DNA of 24,462 nucleotides from JANOQP01 sp044227705 (GTDB lineage: Bacteria > Bacteroidota > Bacteroidia > Chitinophagales > Saprospiraceae): positions 1 through 24,462 of the forward strand of contig JBGAWE010000044.1 of assembly GCA_044227705.1 (NCBI GenBank). The letters are read 5' to 3'. Below are positions 1 through 7,666 of the stretch, piece by piece; the first letter of the stretch is position 1, and each line of letters opens with the position of its first letter. Made by a program: the position numbers and the translations under genes. The notes below the pieces were generated by a model, which had not been told where the DNA came from, did not search any database, and worked only from the letters and a program-made list of their open reading frames with translations.

Positions 1-3000
1 GGCACCACCGTGGTGCCCGAGACCGGGTCCGTGCCCGTGATGGTGGACTTGTCGAACTTCACATAATAATTGCCGCTCGGCACGTCCTCGAAACGGTAGG
101 TACCGGCCGCGTCGGTCGTCTTGGTCGAGCCGAACTGGGTGTCGTCGCCGCCGCCGATGCCCCCGTCCGCACCGACGGAGTACAGTTTGACCGTCATCCC
201 GACCACGGGGAACTCGCCGACGTCCTGCGTGCCGTTCGCGTTGGCGTCGTACCAGGCGAAGTCGCCCACGCAGTTCGACCTGAAAAATCCGAAGTCAAAG
301 CTGGGGTATTCCGTCGGGTCGGTGGCGTTGTCCACGCCGGTGACCGCCCCCGTCGCGGCGGTGATCTGGGGGAAGCCGCTGCCGTTCAGCGAGGCGTCGC
401 TGTCGAGCAGGTCGTTCGATCCGGCATTTTGAAGCGTGAGGGAATACCCGGTCCGTGCACCCGCCAGAAAATCGGCCGCGTTTTCCAGCCGGACTTGATA
501 GGTGGTGCTCGTGCTCAACCCGTAAAAGCGGTAGAAGCCGGTCGAGTCGGTCAGCGTCGTCTGCAGGAGCGTCGTGCCCGTGGAGTTGTACAAACTGACC
601 TTGACCCCGACGACAGGCCCCTCGAAGGCGTCCTGCACGCCGTTGTAGTTGTCGTCGTACCAGACATAGTTGCCGAGGCTGGTGTGGGTGGTCAGGTCGG
701 CCATTTTCAGGCCCACCTTGATGGGCTCGGTGTCGAGCAGGCGGGCGGGCGTCCCGCCGTTGTTGTAGGTGGAGCCGTAGGCGAAGGAGTTCCACGCGAC
801 CGCGTTGTTCGTCAAAACGTCGCCCGCGCAGGCCGGGTCGTTGCAGCCGGGCGGGTTGCCGTTGACACGGACGGGGACGAGGATGCGCAACTTTTCGCCC
901 GGGGCGAAATAGGGCGAGGGCGGCGAGAACCGGAACCCGAACGAGCGGGCATCGGGGGCCGGGGCCGTCCACGGATTGGAGAGGCAGCCCGACGGGCCGA
1001 CGCCACCGCTCATGCTCAAATCTTGGTTGTCCGTCACCGCATGGGTGAAGCGGCAGGGGTTCGTCGAGGTGGAGTACAAAAGCCCGAGCGGCAGCTGGGC
1101 GCCGGGAACGACATCCCACGTTTGGGTGCCGCTGTTCCAGCGCTGGACGACGATGGCCCCCGCAAGCTCTTCGTTCCATTCGGAAAGCCTCGCGCCGGAG
1201 CTCGGCAGGACGCCGTTGTCGCCCACGAAGGGCAGGATGTCGACGACGTCGATCTGGGTCATGCTGGAGTTGCCCGTGTTCTCGATGAGCATCTGGTACG
1301 CCCCGTCGCCCGACAGATCGGTTACGCCCGCCGTCGGGTAGCGCGAATGGCTGGCATCGAGCTTCCCTTTGACCCACTTGGAGGAGTTCATGTCGGTCAG
1401 CGAGGGCACGGTGTAGGAAACCACGTTCGACTTGCAGAGCAGCTCGGCGGTGTTGCCGTCGCCGTCAAAATCGGCAATGTCCGTCTCGGACGCCCAATAG
1501 TCCGTTTGTTCCGCCCCGTGCATCGCGCCGTTCACGCACTCGCAAACATTGCCGTCGGTCGGGATCGGGGAGATGTTCATGTCTTTGATCACGGTCCCCA
1601 CGGGCGTCCCGGCCTTGATCCGAACGGCGTAGTAGAGGGTGAAGCGGCTGTCGTGCCCGCCGCCCGGGATGATGCAGTTGGGGAACTCCCAGCGCAGCAG
1701 GGTGCGCCCCGTGCCGTTGAAATTGGGAATGGCCGTGAATGTCGGCGTGTAGCAGTCCGGGTCGTTGTAAGGACGGATGCTCGGCGGGAAGGAGGTTTCA
1801 TTCTCAAGCACCAACGACCACCAGCTCGTGCCGGCCGGGTATGGCAGCCATTCTACGTTTGGGTCGAGCAGGTCCGTCACCACTGGGTTCGCCCAGCTGT
1901 CGCCATAATAGGCTTGTTGTTTGAACTCGAACCCGTAAATAATGTCGTTGTCGCCCTGTACGATGGGCGGGTTGGCTGCGGGGTTCAGCGAGGGCGACGG
2001 CTCGTTTTGAACCACGCCCGGGTAGGCCAGCGTGGGCGAACCGGTTATGAATTTTTCAAGCTCGGGGGTGGTGCCCTGCAACTTTACCGTCACTTGGTCG
2101 CAGGACGAGCCGCCGCTGCCCATCGTAGGCACGGAGGAAACAATACAGTTTTCGAGGATCTGCCCGGCCACCAACGGGACATAGCCCGGCAATGCAGGCC
2201 CGGAGCCCCCTCCGGCAAACGTTACCGTCGTGCCGGCAAATGGGTTAGGGTTAATTGAATAGCCCGAAATGGCATAGTCGAGCGTTGTGGCGGTTGCGAG
2301 TATCGGTATGGTCCAGCGAACGGCGGTGATGTTGAACGCCGTCACGTTGGTGGGGTTGTAGGGGTTGGGCGTCGAAATGCACTCGGTGGCGGCAGGTGGA
2401 AGTTCGCTTCCGACGTCAAGAAAGTTGTTGGATCCCCCGGCATTGAAAACCGTGAACCACGCCCCGCTCTCGGCACATTGCACTTCCAGTTTCACAAGCG
2501 TCCCGTTTGTCAACATCCGATTCACTTGGGTCAGCACAAACCCGTCAGGAATGACATCGGTCAGGGTGTAGCTGGTCGCGTTGGCGGGAACGTCGAGCCA
2601 ATAGGACATGTAGCCCTTAACAGATGAAATGTGGTTGTTCCCATGGTGCTTGACAAGGTCCGTGGTGGTCGGCGGCACGGCCGGGCAGGCTGGCACGCTC
2701 GACGAAAGGGTGATGCCCACCGAGGAGGTCACCGTCGTCGACCCCGTTGCCGAAAAGGTGGCCGTGTTCGTGAACAGCCCCGCCGCGGCCCCTCCAGCGG
2801 CGCAGGCCGGGAAGCGCGCGGTCACCGTGATCAGCCCCGTCGTGCCCGCGTCGAGCCGCCCGGGGACGCCGCCCGGCGACTGCAGCGACCAGGTGAGGGT
2901 GTTTCCCGAAATGGTCACCGCGCTCACGTTGCCGCCCGCGATGCTGTAGGAGACAATCTCGATTCCCGTCGGAACCGGGTCGCTGATGGCCGCGCCGAAG

Positions 3001-3266
3001 GCGTGCTCGGTCAGCGAGGCCACGCGGTACCGAATGCTGTAGGTGAACAAAGTTCCCGGCGCAACGGTGGTTTTGTCGCAGGTTTTTGACACCACCAGCA
3101 CCGGCGCGGCGACCGCGCGGGCTCCGAAGAATAAGCCCAACAACAGGGCCACGAGCCACTTGGAGGTTGTTGCCGCGTTCTGAACGCCAACCAAGGGCGT
3201 GGGAAAGGCTTGGCCCCGGCTCTCATGCAGAAAGGCGGAGACTTTTGTCGGGAATGGACTGCTCAT
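1..3266 (-). CDS. Large secreted surface protein with SdrD B-like domains (3' end outside window)
   Basis: The frame is open from an ATG at 3266 to the window edge (1088 codons, no stop), so the C-terminus is missing. After a long N-region of about 35 residues there is a hydrophobic stretch (WLVALLLGLFFGARAVAA, about residues 40-57), read as a signal peptide. The following region is Thr/Ser/Gly/Pro-rich and beta-type, resembling DUF11-like repeats (for example DAGTTGLITVTARFPAC). Two SdrD B-like Ca2+-binding-type domains are clear: one from about residue 858 (LGNYVWYDDNYNGVQD...) and one from about 999 (VGDFAWYDANANGTQDVGE, then AGTYRFEDVPSGNYYVKFD). I infer a cell-surface or adhesin role. 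A sorting domain would be expected beyond base 1 but cannot be seen. Other frames over this region, including a long one on the opposite strand, have no family resemblance. Confidence 0.87.
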   Translation of the reverse strand, partial: MSSPFPTKVSAFLHESRGQAFPTPLVGVQNAATTSKWLVALLLGLFFGARAVAAPVLVVSKTCDKTTVAPGTLFTYSIRYRVASLTEHAFGAAISDPVPTGIEIVSYSIAGGNVSAVTISGNTLTWSLQSPGGVPGRLDAGTTGLITVTARFPACAAGGAAAGLFTNTATFSATGSTTVTSSVGITLSSSVPACPAVPPTTTDLVKHHGNNHISSVKGYMSYWLDVPANATSYTLTDVIPDGFVLTQVNRMLTNGTLVKLEVQCAESGAWFTVFNAGGSNNFLDVGSELPPAATECISTPNPYNPTNVTAFNITAVRWTIPILATATTLDYAISGYSINPNPFAGTTVTFAGGGSGPALPGYVPLVAGQILENCIVSSVPTMGSGGSSCDQVTVKLQGTTPELEKFITGSPTLAYPGVVQNEPSPSLNPAANPPIVQGDNDIIYGFEFKQQAYYGDSWANPVVTDLLDPNVEWLPYPAGTSWWSLVLENETSFPPSIRPYNDPDCYTPTFTAIPNFNGTGRTLLRWEFPNCIIPGGGHDSRFTLYYAVRIKAGTPVGTVIKDMNISPIPTDGNVCECVNGAMHGAEQTDYWASETDIADFDGDGNTAELLCKSNVVSYTVPSLTDMNSSKWVKGKLDASHSRYPTAGVTDLSGDGAYQMLIENTGNSSMTQIDVVDILPFVGDNGVLPSSGARLSEWNEELAGAIVVQRWNSGTQTWDVVPGAQLPLGLLYSTSTNPCRFTHAVTDNQDLSMSGGVGPSGCLSNPWTAPAPDARSFGFRFSPPSPYFAPGEKLRILVPVRVNGNPPGCNDPACAGDVLTNNAVAWNSFAYGSTYNNGGTPARLLDTEPIKVGLKMADLTTHTSLGNYVWYDDNYNGVQDAFEGPVVGVKVSLYNSTGTTLLQTTLTDSTGFYRFYGLSTSTTYQVRLENAADFLAGARTGYSLTLQNAGSNDLLDSDASLNGSGFPQITAATGAVTGVDNATDPTEYPSFDFGFFRSNCVGDFAWYDANANGTQDVGEFPVVGMTVKLYSVGADGGIGGGDDTQFGSTKTTDAAGTYRFEDVPSGNYYVKFDKSTITGTDPVSGTTVV

Positions 3267-3573
3267 TTCAATAAGGGTGGCCGGGTGCTGGACCGGCCCA
3301 ATGGTCAACGTGGGCGCGCCTCACCCTCATACCGCTGGACAGGCTGTTCTTGCGCGATGGAGGCCCTCGGTTTCAATGGAGGTTGGCGGTCGGTCGGATA
3401 TGGAGCATGGGGCCGGTCGGCCCGAAACGGTGGATACGTCTTGTCTTGCGGCGGAACCCGCCCCGGCACAGGAAAAACCGTGCTTCAAAAAAGCTCTCAA
3501 TGTTCATGGTTGTCGTCTGTCGCGGCATCGGCCCCACTTTCAAACCCTCGCGCCGCCGAAAAAAATTCTGTTG

Positions 3574-3607
3574 CAAAATCAGTTGCCGGTGCTTGGGATA
3601 TGGCAAA
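3574..3607 (-). promoter_or_regulatory. Possible Bacteroidota-type promoter for the surface protein gene
   Basis: On the minus strand TTTG (3607-3604) lies 22 bases before TGATTTTG (3581-3574), which matches 7 of 8 positions of the Bacteroidota -7 consensus TAnnTTTG; the spacing is at the upper end of the usual range. It would leave a leader of about 300 nt before the ATG at 3266. The match could be chance. Confidence 0.3.
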
Positions 3608-3686
3608 CCGACTTTTTTCAAGTTGCCTTGAGATGTATATGCAAAAACATTGCCATAACATAGCTTTTGTGAAAATTCTTTTAGTG

Positions 3687-3716
3687 AAAAAAGCATGGCG
3701 CTTTGATGAAAAGCGC
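3687..3716 (-). terminator. Possible intrinsic terminator after the surface-protein remnant
   Basis: GCGCTTT (3698-3704) pairs with AAAGCGC (3710-3716) around a 5-base loop. On the minus strand six Ts follow (3692-3687), but five bases separate stem and T-run, which is not ideal. It would end transcripts coming from the remnant at 3933-4400. Confidence 0.35.
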
Positions 3717-3932
3717 GCGCGTCATGGCGCGACAGGTTGATGATTGTTGCGAACAGTAAAAATGGAAAGACCAATTTTTTCGGCCAACAATCACTTGCAT
3801 GGGCCTGAAATGGTTTGGCACACGCGGCCGAATCCGTGACGGCCAGCGTGTCGCCAAAATTTCGGCGCAACGAGCTTTCAGGTCAGGCACCGTGGGCAGC
3901 ATTCGTCAGCGGGGCCAATCGATAAGACCTGC

Positions 3933-4400
3933 TCAAAGTTTTTGCACCCTCACAGGCATGCAAACGGGCATCGCCGGGCAACAGTGATTGAGCGTGACCG
4001 AGGCCTGCGCCGTGGCCGGAGGGCAGTTCGGCGAGACGGGCAGGCCGACCGTGTATTGGAAGACGCAGGCCCCTGCGGCCTGCCCGTTCGGGTCGAAAAA
4101 GCACGCCGGGTCGAGGTTCAGCCCGGCGATGGGCGGGCCGCTCGCTTTGGTGAAAGTGCCGCCTGCGTACTCGCCCGTGAGCAAGGCGAGCAGGGCGAAA
4201 GCGGGCATCGAGGCCGCGGGCGTGCCCGCGGTGGGCGGCGTTTCGGCCGTGACCAGCACCGAATCGACGGCCGTGCGGCCGTCGCCGTCGGTCGCCGTGA
4301 CGCAATAGGTGGTCGTCGACGTGGGCTGGACAGTGATCCATTCGTAGGTTTTTGTGCCGGTCACACGGTCAAGCCCGTCGTGCTGCCCGCGAGCGTGACC
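3933..4400 (-). pseudogene. C-terminal fragment of a secreted surface protein, frameshifted and truncated next to an IS
   Basis: The minus-strand frame ending at TGA 3935-3933 encodes an Ig/PKD-like segment (TYEWITVQPTSTTTYCVTAT, then DGDGRTAVDSVLVTA) and a Cys-rich end (NHCCPAMPVCMPVRVQKL), typical of extracellular beta-rich proteins. Next to the IS end the homologous reading QVTLAGSTTGLTV lies in another frame and stops at TGA. Removing two bases in the GTGTG run at 4362-4366 restores QVTLAGSTTGLTVTGTKTYE, so a 2-base slippage insertion is likely. The frame now continues artificially into the transposase upstream, giving a spurious 416-codon ORF (3933-5183). The N-terminal part of this gene is absent on the far side of the IS. 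The gene is a remnant and not expected to function. Confidence 0.75.
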
Positions 4401-4443
4401 TGAGGTGGTCTGGTTTTCACGGACAGTTGATAAGAGAGTTTTT

Positions 4444-5087
4444 CTATTTGTTTTCAACCGTCGACCGCTCGAACTGGTCCGGGGAGAGGTAGCCCAGAGC
4501 CGAGTGTCGGCGGACGGAGTTGTAGTAGGCTTCGATGTACTCGAAGATGGCAGCGTTGGCCTGCTCGAGATCGTCGAAGGTTCGTCCCTTGGGGAGCAGG
4601 CCAGGTAGAGCCAGCCGCCGCCGCCCATCGGAAGGTAGGTGATGTCGCCCACCCACACCTCGTCGAGGCGCGAGGCGACCACCGCCCGATCGAGCAGCAG
4701 GTTCTCGCTTCGGCGCAAAAACGGGTCGGTTTTCGTCGTTTTTGGCACAAAAGAGCGTGGTTGGATGGCCTTGAGGCCCTGTTCGCGCATTCGCCGCCGG
4801 ACTTGCCAGCGGCCCGCCCGAAGCCCCTCCGACCTCAACTCGGCCGCCACGCGACGTGACCCGTAACGGCTTTGGTGACGTTCGAAGACCTCCCCGATGC
4901 GGTTGGAAACCACTGCTTTGACGTCTCTCAACCGTCCGCTCGACCCTTTCCGCCAGGCATAGAACGCGCTGCGGCTCACCCCCAACACCGCGCACACGGC
5001 ACCTGCGCCATGCTCGACGCTCATCGCCCCGATTGCCGCGTACACCGCCCTCACGTCGCTCGGCTGAAAATGGACAACGCTTTTTTT
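4444..5087 (-). pseudogene. IS3-family OrfB transposase, deleted and frameshifted
   Basis: OrfB of IS3 elements is a DDE (rve) integrase that cuts and joins element ends. Seen here are the N-terminal HTH-like part (DVRAVYAAIGAMSVEHGAGA, then VCAVLGVSRSAFYAWRKGSSG), the HTH_21-like region (HQSRYGSRRVAAELRSEGL) and the start of the catalytic core with the first Asp (WVGDITYLPMGGGGWLYLA). Directly after WLYLA, at about 4595-4600, the sequence jumps into another frame and resumes at LLPKGRTFDDLEQANAAIF, ending in RRHSALGYLSPDQFERSTVE. Roughly 100 residues, including the second Asp and the catalytic Glu, are missing. The protein is therefore inactive. Expression from orfA would need -1 frameshifting at the A7 run 5081-5087. 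Confidence 0.85.
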
Positions 5088-5332
5088 AGGATGTCCCGCT
5101 CCTGCTCCAGCTGCTTCACTTGGCGGCGCAGCGCCGCCACTTCCGCCGTCGCCGAAGGCTCGGCATGCGCCGCCGATCGCCACCGGTACAGGATGTTCTC
5201 CGAGATGCCCAGCGAACGCGCCACTTCCGGCACGCTCCGACCTCCAGCCACCAGTTGTACCGCCGATTTGCGGAATTCCTCGTCATACCGGCGACGTCCG
5301 CTCGATCCTTTCGATTGATTCGTTTTCTTCAT
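5051..5332 (-). CDS. IS3-family OrfA (DNA-binding protein)
   Basis: This 93-residue protein matches IS3-type OrfA. It has an HTH_Tnp_1 domain (RRRYDEEFRKSAVQLVAGG, then SVPEVARSLGISENILYRW, about residues 13-51) and a C-terminal heptad-rich segment (VAALRRQVKQLEQERDILKKA) that serves as a leucine-zipper-like oligomerisation region. The ATG is at 5332, just inside the right inverted repeat. Its 3' part overlaps the orfB frame across CTAAAAAAAGCG (A7 at 5081-5087), the usual kind of -1 frameshift site that yields the OrfAB transposase. OrfA itself looks intact, but its partner is broken. Confidence 0.85.
   Translation of the reverse strand: MKKTNQSKGSSGRRRYDEEFRKSAVQLVAGGRSVPEVARSLGISENILYRWRSAAHAEPSATAEVAALRRQVKQLEQERDILKKALSIFSRAT
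5081..5087 (-). other. A7 slippery site for -1 frameshifting between orfA and orfB
   Basis: On the minus strand, CTA AAA AAA GCG is the orfA phase (…DILKKAL). Shifting back one base gives CCT AAA AAA AGC, the orfB phase (…HPKKSVV). An A AAA AAA heptamer in this overlap is the classical IS3-family frameshift signal. No clear stimulating structure was identified. Confidence 0.65.
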
Positions 5333-5384
5333 CTGAACACAAACTTAAGAGAGTTTTGTGTCCGTGTTTTCTAGACCATCTCAG

Positions 5385-5904
5385 CTGGCCGAAGATCCTG
5401 TTTTGATTCTCGACGGCACCGAGCAGCGTTCGCAACGGCCTGCCAGCAAAAGGACTTTTACAGCGGCAAAAAAAAGCCCACACCGTCAAGGCCCTCGTGA
5501 TTTCGAACCCTCAGAAATTCATCCGCTTCATCAGCAATAGCTACGTCGGCACAGCGCATGATTTTGGCATTTTGAAGCAAGAGTTCCCGCCGAGCAAGGC
5601 CTGGTTTGCCAAGCACGATGTTCGAGTGGACTTGGGATTTGAGGGGTTCGACAAGCTATACTCATCCAAAAACCTCCAAAAACCGCACAAAAAGCCCCGA
5701 AAAGCACAGCTGTCAGATGAGCAAAAACTGGAAAACCAGAAAAAGGCTTCTGAAAGGGTGGCCATCGAGCAAAGCATCGGCGTATTGAAACGCTATCGAT
5801 TCCTTTCCGACAGACTCCGTGCCCACGATTTCCTCCTTTACGACCAAGCCCTTGGCATCTGTGCAGGCCTCTGGAACTTCTCGCTCAAACACGCAATTCA
5901 TTGA
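5385..5904 (+). pseudogene. IS5-like (DDE_Tnp_4) transposase fragment, frameshifted
   Basis: This is the 3' half of a transposase whose 5' part is missing at the IS3 boundary. It starts in the frame LAEDPVLILDGTEQRSQRP (from 5385), which holds the first catalytic Asp (LDGTE). The family-typical continuation QQKDFYSGKKK (about 5452-5475) is in a second frame. From the A8 run at about 5468-5475 the frame AHTVKALVISNPQKFIRFIS runs to TGA 5902-5904. The later part keeps the second Asp (GTAHDFGILK) and the Glu (VAIEQSIGVLKRYRF). Two single-base losses explain the shifts: one near 5448 and one A in the A-run (8 As where 9 are needed). It lies on the strand opposite to the neighbouring IS3 element and is not expected to make protein. 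Confidence 0.75.
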
Positions 5905-5952
5905 TTGTCATAGCACAACAACTCTAATAGTCTGGGCAGTGGTTCGGAGCAA

Positions 5953-5991
5953 CAAAAAAGGCGATGCCGGTCGAAACCAGGCATCGCCTTT
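5953..5991 (-). terminator. Intrinsic terminator of the ribosomal protein operon
   Basis: AAAGGCGATGCC (5957-5968) pairs perfectly with GGCATCGCCTTT (5980-5991) around an 11-base loop. On the minus strand TTTTTT follows, 24 bases after the rplQ stop. The plus-strand side also ends in CCTTTCTATTTT, so it may work in both directions and insulate the operon from the IS remnants. Confidence 0.92.
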
Positions 5992-6015
5992 CTATTTTCT
6001 GAAGCCATCAGTGGC

Positions 6016-6489
6016 TCACTCAGCGGCTTCGTCAGCCCCGGCTCCAGCGGACTTCTTGCGGCCACGGCGTGTGGTCTTCTTTGCTTGCTGCTCGCCGCCA
6101 TGCTGCTTCGCGGCATTCGGCTTGTAGGTCTCATTGAAGTCGACGAACTCAATCATCGCCGTCTCCGCGCCGTCGCCCCGGCGGAAACCGGTCTTGATGA
6201 CACGCAGGTAGCCGCCCGGGCGGTCGCCAATCTTCTCGGCGACGGGGCCGAAAAGCTCCTTGATGGCCTCCTTGTTCTGCAACTTGGCAAACGCGAGGCG
6301 GCGCGAGTGTGTCTGGTTGTTCTTCGCCTTCGTGATGATCGGCTCGGCATAGACGCGCAGGGCCTTTGCCTTCGCAAGCGTCGTCATGATGCGCTTGTGC
6401 TCGATGAGCGAGATGGTCATGTTGGCGAGCATTGCCTCGCGGTGTTCTTTCGTGCGGCCAAGCGAGTTGACCTTGTCACCATGTCTCAT
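6016..6489 (-). CDS. rplQ: 50S ribosomal protein L17
   Basis: L17 binds 23S rRNA near the exit-tunnel side of the 50S subunit. The 157-residue protein starts MRHGDKVNSLGRTKEHREAM, the family signature, and keeps NMTISLIEHKRIMTTLAKAK and AFAKLQNKEAIKELF. After about residue 125 there is a Lys/Arg/Ala/Glu-rich tail (KKTTRRGRKKSAGAGADEAAE), longer than in proteobacterial L17 (about 127 residues); such tails are common in Bacteroidota. It is the last gene of the locus and is followed by a strong terminator. The gap of 70 bases to rpoA holds only a small TGCA-centred palindrome near 6545. Confidence 0.98.
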   Translation of the reverse strand: MRHGDKVNSLGRTKEHREAMLANMTISLIEHKRIMTTLAKAKALRVYAEPIITKAKNNQTHSRRLAFAKLQNKEAIKELFGPVAEKIGDRPGGYLRVIKTGFRRGDGAETAMIEFVDFNETYKPNAAKQHGGEQQAKKTTRRGRKKSAGAGADEAAE

Positions 6490-6559
6490 GTCGGATGAGT
6501 TTTTGGTCGCAACACAGGAGCCGCTTTCGCGCTCAAACTGTCACTGCAGTTGTGATGAA

Positions 6560-7558
6560 TTATTCTTCTTCGAGTTTGTACTTCGCCAGGTCCATGCCGA
6601 AGGTCAAGCCCTTTTCAACAAGGAGCTCCTCGATTTCGACAAGCGACTTCTTGCCGAAGTTGCGGAACTTGAGCAGCTCGTGCGTATCGTACTTGACCAG
6701 CTCGGAGAGGCTGTTGATTTTGGCCGCCTTGAGGCAGTTGTAGGCCCGCACGGAGAGGTCGAGGTCTTCGAGCGAAGTCTTGAGGAGCTTCCGCATGTGC
6801 AGGATGTGTTCGTCGACGACGTTCTCCTCGCGCCTTTCGGGCGTGTCGAACGTGATGTTCTCGTCGGTGATGAGCATCAGGTGCTGGATGAGGATGCGGC
6901 TGGCCTCACGCACGGCGTCCTCCGGGTGGATGGTGCCGTCGGTCTTCACGTCGATGTCGAGCTTTTCGTAGTCGGTGCGCTGGCCGACACGGGTGTTCGA
7001 GACCTTGTAGGCGACGTTCTTGATGGGCGTGTAGATGGCATCGATGGGTATGATGCCGATGGGCGCGTCCTTCGGAAGGTTGTCGTCCGCCGGAACGTAG
7101 CCGCGCCCCTTCGTGATGATGAACTCCAGCTCAAGGTTGACCCATGGCTCCATGCGGCAGATGAGCAGGTCGGGATTCATCACTTTGAAGACGTTGTTGT
7201 ACTCCTCGATGTCGCCCGCGCGGAACTCTTCCTTGCCGCTGATGGTCATGTAGATTTTCTCGGACTGAACCTTGTCGTCGGCCACGATTTGCTTGAGGCG
7301 GACCTGTTTGAGGTTCAAAACAATGTCGACGACATCTTCGACCACGCCTTTCATCGTGGCAAACTCGTGATCGACGCCGCCGATGCGGACGGCCGAAATG
7401 GCGTATCCTTCCAATGACGAAAGCAGCACCCGCCGCAAGGCATTGCCGACCGTCTGCCCGAAGCCCGGCTCGAGCGGTTTGAACTCGAAGCTGCCTTCAA
7501 ATTCAGTGGCCTTCTGGAGGATGATTTTCTCTGGCTTTTGGAAATTCAAGATGCTCAT
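6560..7558 (-). CDS. rpoA: DNA-directed RNA polymerase subunit alpha
   Basis: Alpha dimerises to nucleate core RNA polymerase assembly, and its C-terminal domain contacts upstream DNA and activators. The 332-residue protein has the N-terminal dimerisation domain (about 1-230) with FKPLEPGFGQTVGNALRRVL and the motif GIIPIDAIYTPIKNVAYKV. A linker follows, then the helix-hairpin-helix alpha-CTD from about 255 (LDLSVRAYNCLKAAKINSLS, then FRNFGKKSLVEIEELLVEKG). The length is normal for Bacteroidota. The ATG at 7558 begins MSILNFQKPEKI. It is preceded by a 108-base gap with a strong inverted repeat that starts at the rpsD stop, so its dosage relative to rpsD may be set at RNA level (inference). Confidence 0.98.
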   Translation of the reverse strand: MSILNFQKPEKIILQKATEFEGSFEFKPLEPGFGQTVGNALRRVLLSSLEGYAISAVRIGGVDHEFATMKGVVEDVVDIVLNLKQVRLKQIVADDKVQSEKIYMTISGKEEFRAGDIEEYNNVFKVMNPDLLICRMEPWVNLELEFIITKGRGYVPADDNLPKDAPIGIIPIDAIYTPIKNVAYKVSNTRVGQRTDYEKLDIDVKTDGTIHPEDAVREASRILIQHLMLITDENITFDTPERREENVVDEHILHMRKLLKTSLEDLDLSVRAYNCLKAAKINSLSELVKYDTHELLKFRNFGKKSLVEIEELLVEKGLTFGMDLAKYKLEEE

Positions 7559-7606
7559 ACTACGAATCCGATTTTATAGAAAAGGGGGAATTAGGGAATC
7601 GAGAAC

Positions 7607-7666
7607 TTGAAAATAGGGATTGGGGAGCGGGAAACTTGTCCCAACTCCCCAATCCCGAGTCCCCAA
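7607..7666 (-). repeat. Heptamer-type intergenic element after rpsD: 12-bp stem and G-quadruplex-capable tract
   Basis: GGGATTGGGGAG (7616-7627) and CTCCCCAATCCC (7645-7656) are perfect inverted repeats with a 17-base loop that contains an inner GGGA/TCCC pair. In the transcript, the rpsD stop TAA is followed at once by TTGGGG-ACTC-GGG-ATT-GGGG-AGTT-GGG: four G-tracts with loops of 4, 3 and 4, a canonical G-quadruplex pattern that would compete with the hairpin. The left edge TTGAAAATAGGG (7607-7618) and the right edge CCCCAATTA at the stop codon are shared with the element after rplF. Confidence 0.8.

Larger units (their letters stand above)
3267..3932. other. Intergenic region without a supported gene
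   Basis: These 666 bases separate the surface-protein gene from the surface-protein remnant. Several open frames of 60-176 codons exist on both strands, but none resembles a known family and none has consistent composition. The middle (about 3550-3800) is more AT-rich than the genes. It contains a possible -33/-7 pair and a hairpin followed by a T-run, listed separately. I see nothing else. Confidence 0.6.
4401..5383 (-). mobile_element. IS3-family insertion sequence, internally deleted
   Basis: The ends are related inverted repeats. At 4401 on the plus strand, TGAGGTGGTCTGG is followed by four bases and CACGGACA. At 5383 on the minus strand, TGAGATGGTCTAG is followed by four bases and CACGGACA. 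Counting one more matching C on each side gives 4400-5384. Between them are orfA (5051-5332), an A7 slippery run, and orfB lacking its centre. The element is about 983 bases; intact IS3 members are about 1.2-1.5 kb. Flanking bases (GACC left, GCTG right) show no target duplication, suggesting that sequence beside the element was later deleted. It cannot make an active transposase, but intact ends might be mobilised by a related copy elsewhere. Confidence 0.85.

Noticed and set aside
429..2258. 609-codon open frame on the plus strand
   Set aside because: Antisense to the secreted surface protein; composition is Arg/Gly/Val-rich without motifs, while the minus frame shows clear SdrD B-like domains.
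3011..3226. Alternative N-terminus (ATG 3226) for the surface protein
   Set aside because: It is in another frame, ends at 3011 and gives no signal peptide; the frame from ATG 3266 reads through to the domains.
3373..3870. 165-codon open frame on the minus strand in the intergenic region
   Set aside because: No recognisable motif, mixed composition, and it overlaps the promoter and terminator candidates; weak evidence only.
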